Source of the DNA: Flagellimonas sp. CMM7
GTDB lineage: Bacteria > Bacteroidota > Bacteroidia > Flavobacteriales > Flavobacteriaceae
Assembly: GCF_021390195.1 (NCBI RefSeq)
Contig: NZ_CP090003.1
Span: 1,724,001-1,788,000 of the forward strand
DNA: 64,000 nt
Reading direction: 5' to 3'
Numbering within the stretch: position 1 is the stretch's first letter; each line of letters starts with the position of its first letter. Under the pieces are notes generated by a model. That model searched no databases and was not told the DNA's origin. It worked only from the letters and a program-made list of their open reading frames with translations. Of this stretch, positions 62,797 to 64,000 are shown one piece after another. The translations under genes were made by a program, and so were the position numbers.

Positions 62797-64000
62797 TTAA
62801 AATCCGACATCTTCTAAATCGTCCTCAGTATCCAAATCGTCTTGAAGATCCTTGAGCACTTTTGTACAGTCTACGTTAATCGACATATTTTCTGGTTTTT
62901 CAAAAGCGTCTTTGGAAACTCCCAGTTCTTCGTTTTCATAATTTTGTTTCATATACATAGCCCATATGGGTAACGCCATTGACGCTCCCTGGCCGTAGGC
63001 AAGTCTTTTAAAGTGAATGGACCTGTTTTCTCCGCCTACCCAAACACCTGTTACCAAATTGGGCACCATTCCCATGAACCAACCATCACTTTGGTTTTGT
63101 GTAGTACCTGTTTTACCAGCAATGGGATTGGTCAATTCATATGGGTATCCTGTAATAACTTCTTTGTATACGTCCTGGTTTTTGGCAAAAGAATGTCTTA
63201 ACCTACCTCCAGAACCATATTGGGTTACTCCTTCCATTAAATTTACCATGGCATAGGCAACATCTTTACTTAAAACATCTTTTGTTTTGGGCACATATTC
63301 ATAGAGTACAGCGCCATTCTTGTCCTCTATTCGTGTTACCATAACCGGCTTTACATAAACTCCTTGGTTTGCAAAAGTTCCATATGCCCCAACCATTTCA
63401 TAAACATTGACATCTACTGTTCCCAATGCTATGGAAGGAACTTCTAGAATCTCTCGGGTGAATCCCATACTTTTTGCAATTGCCACCACAGAACTAGGCC
63501 CAACTTTATCTATTAATTGAGCTGTAACCGTGTTCACAGAGTTGGCCAATGCATTCTTCAATGTTAAATTCTCCCCAGAGTATTTTCCATCTGAATTCTT
63601 TGGACACCAAGCTTCCATGTTTCCATGTTTTAAGGGCTCTATGCAGTATTGGTTGTCAGGAAGGGAATCGCATGGAGAATACCGCAGCTGATCAATAGCC
63701 GCAGCATATGCAAAAGGTTTAAAGGTTGAACCCGCTTGTCTGGCTCCTTGGATTACATTATCGTATTGGAAATGCTTGTAGTCAACACCTCCCACCCATG
63801 CTTTTACATGACCTGTTTGAGGTTCCATGGACATCATGGCTGTTCTTAAAAACGTTTTATAATACCTAATGGAGTCCATGGGGGTCATTATAGTATCTTT
63901 TTCAAAGGAATCGCTGTTCCAATCAAATACCGTCATTTCAGTTTCCTTTTCAAATGACTCCCTTATTTCTTTTTCTGTTTTACCCGCTTTGGTCATGATT
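62797..64000 (-). CDS. class A penicillin-binding protein (PBP1A-like), 3' part
   Basis: The gene runs in from the right edge; about 400 C-terminal residues are seen. The transpeptidase motifs are present: ARQAGSTFKPFAYA (active-site serine), ANSVNTVTA and GKTGTTQNQSDGWFMG. The upstream part visible before it (MEPQTGHVKAWVGG) belongs to the linker and start of the transpeptidase domain; the glycosyltransferase domain must lie outside. A methionine near 63996 is not a real start. An acidic tail (DDLDTEDDLEDVGF) closes the protein. It crosslinks peptidoglycan in the periplasm. Confidence 0.93.
   Translation of the reverse strand, partial: IMTKAGKTEKEIRESFEKETEMTVFDWNSDSFEKDTIMTPMDSIRYYKTFLRTAMMSMEPQTGHVKAWVGGVDYKHFQYDNVIQGARQAGSTFKPFAYAAAIDQLRYSPCDSLPDNQYCIEPLKHGNMEAWCPKNSDGKYSGENLTLKNALANSVNTVTAQLIDKVGPSSVVAIAKSMGFTREILEVPSIALGTVDVNVYEMVGAYGTFANQGVYVKPVMVTRIEDKNGAVLYEYVPKTKDVLSKDVAYAMVNLMEGVTQYGSGGRLRHSFAKNQDVYKEVITGYPYELTNPIAGKTGTTQNQSDGWFMGMVPNLVTGVWVGGENRSIHFKRLAYGQGASMALPIWAMYMKQNYENEELGVSKDAFEKPENMSINVDCTKVLKDLQDDLDTEDDLEDVGF

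Overview
The window reads as a chromosomal segment of a marine-type member of the Flavobacteriaceae (Bacteroidetes); genus is not resolved. The evidence is the low-GC coding style, Bacteroidetes -7 promoter boxes of the form TAnnTTTG, a type IX secretion sorting domain, lipoproteins with short lipoboxes, a fused SdhC, LytS/LytTR and AraC regulators, and Bacteroidetes families such as DUF2480, DUF3078, DUF1460 and LVIVD-repeat lipoproteins. No rRNA, tRNA, CRISPR array, transposase or integrated phage was found. Almost everything is housekeeping or common accessory content.

Layout. 0-8 kb: lactonase lipoprotein, membrane-bound AraC regulator, sugar dehydrogenase lipoprotein, an NTF2-like protein, a hemH-MATE pair and a frameshifted lipoprotein. 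8-19 kb: DUF1460 and ThuA proteins, then the tetrapyrrole cluster. An AraC regulator with a Cys-Pro motif diverges from hemA-hemC-hemD-hemE-(GNAT)-(DUF6973)-hemF-(PhzF)-hemB, and a four-helix-bundle gene between inverted repeats sits just before hemB. With hemH this covers glutamyl-tRNA to heme except hemL and protoporphyrinogen oxidase. 19-28 kb: serine hydrolase, CNNM/CBS protein, Ogt, exonuclease, secreted subtilisin, EEP nuclease, HflX. 27.6-35.5 kb (minus strand): a SUF iron-sulfur locus, sufA-B-C-D-S-E plus SufT-like, DUF2480 and DUF3078 genes, with repeat elements in several gaps. 35.6-38.2 kb: two propeller lipoproteins. 38-48 kb: thiL, a candidate structured RNA, brnQ, an inverted-repeat-bounded lipoprotein cassette, small membrane proteins, aminopeptidase P, a large BNR-repeat protein. 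48-53 kb: aspartoacylase-like plus frameshifted rimK, and a LytS/LytTR pair. 53-64 kb: collagen-like lipoprotein, sdhCAB, a Vsr-like nuclease lacking its zinc cysteines, an aminotransferase, a CI-like repressor facing a small gene across an operator-like array, a GNAT enzyme, a compact 35-codon transcription unit, a CoA-transferase pair, and the 3' part of a class A penicillin-binding protein.

How the parts relate. SUF supplies iron-sulfur clusters used for example by SdhB; HemA-F/H supply heme, for which SdhC has candidate ligands. Three genes (6640-8012, 17439-17797, 49800-50689) are each broken by what looks like one missing base in a homopolymer, which points to systematic sequence error at least as strongly as to real gene decay. 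The observations I rate most worth checking are the compact small-gene unit near 61.1 kb, the structured RNA near 39.4 kb, the two inverted-repeat-bounded genes, the operator array near 60.06 kb, the zinc-less Vsr, the Cys-Pro motif in the hem-linked AraC protein, and TCGAYRAA direct repeats spaced 19-21 bp at three promoters.
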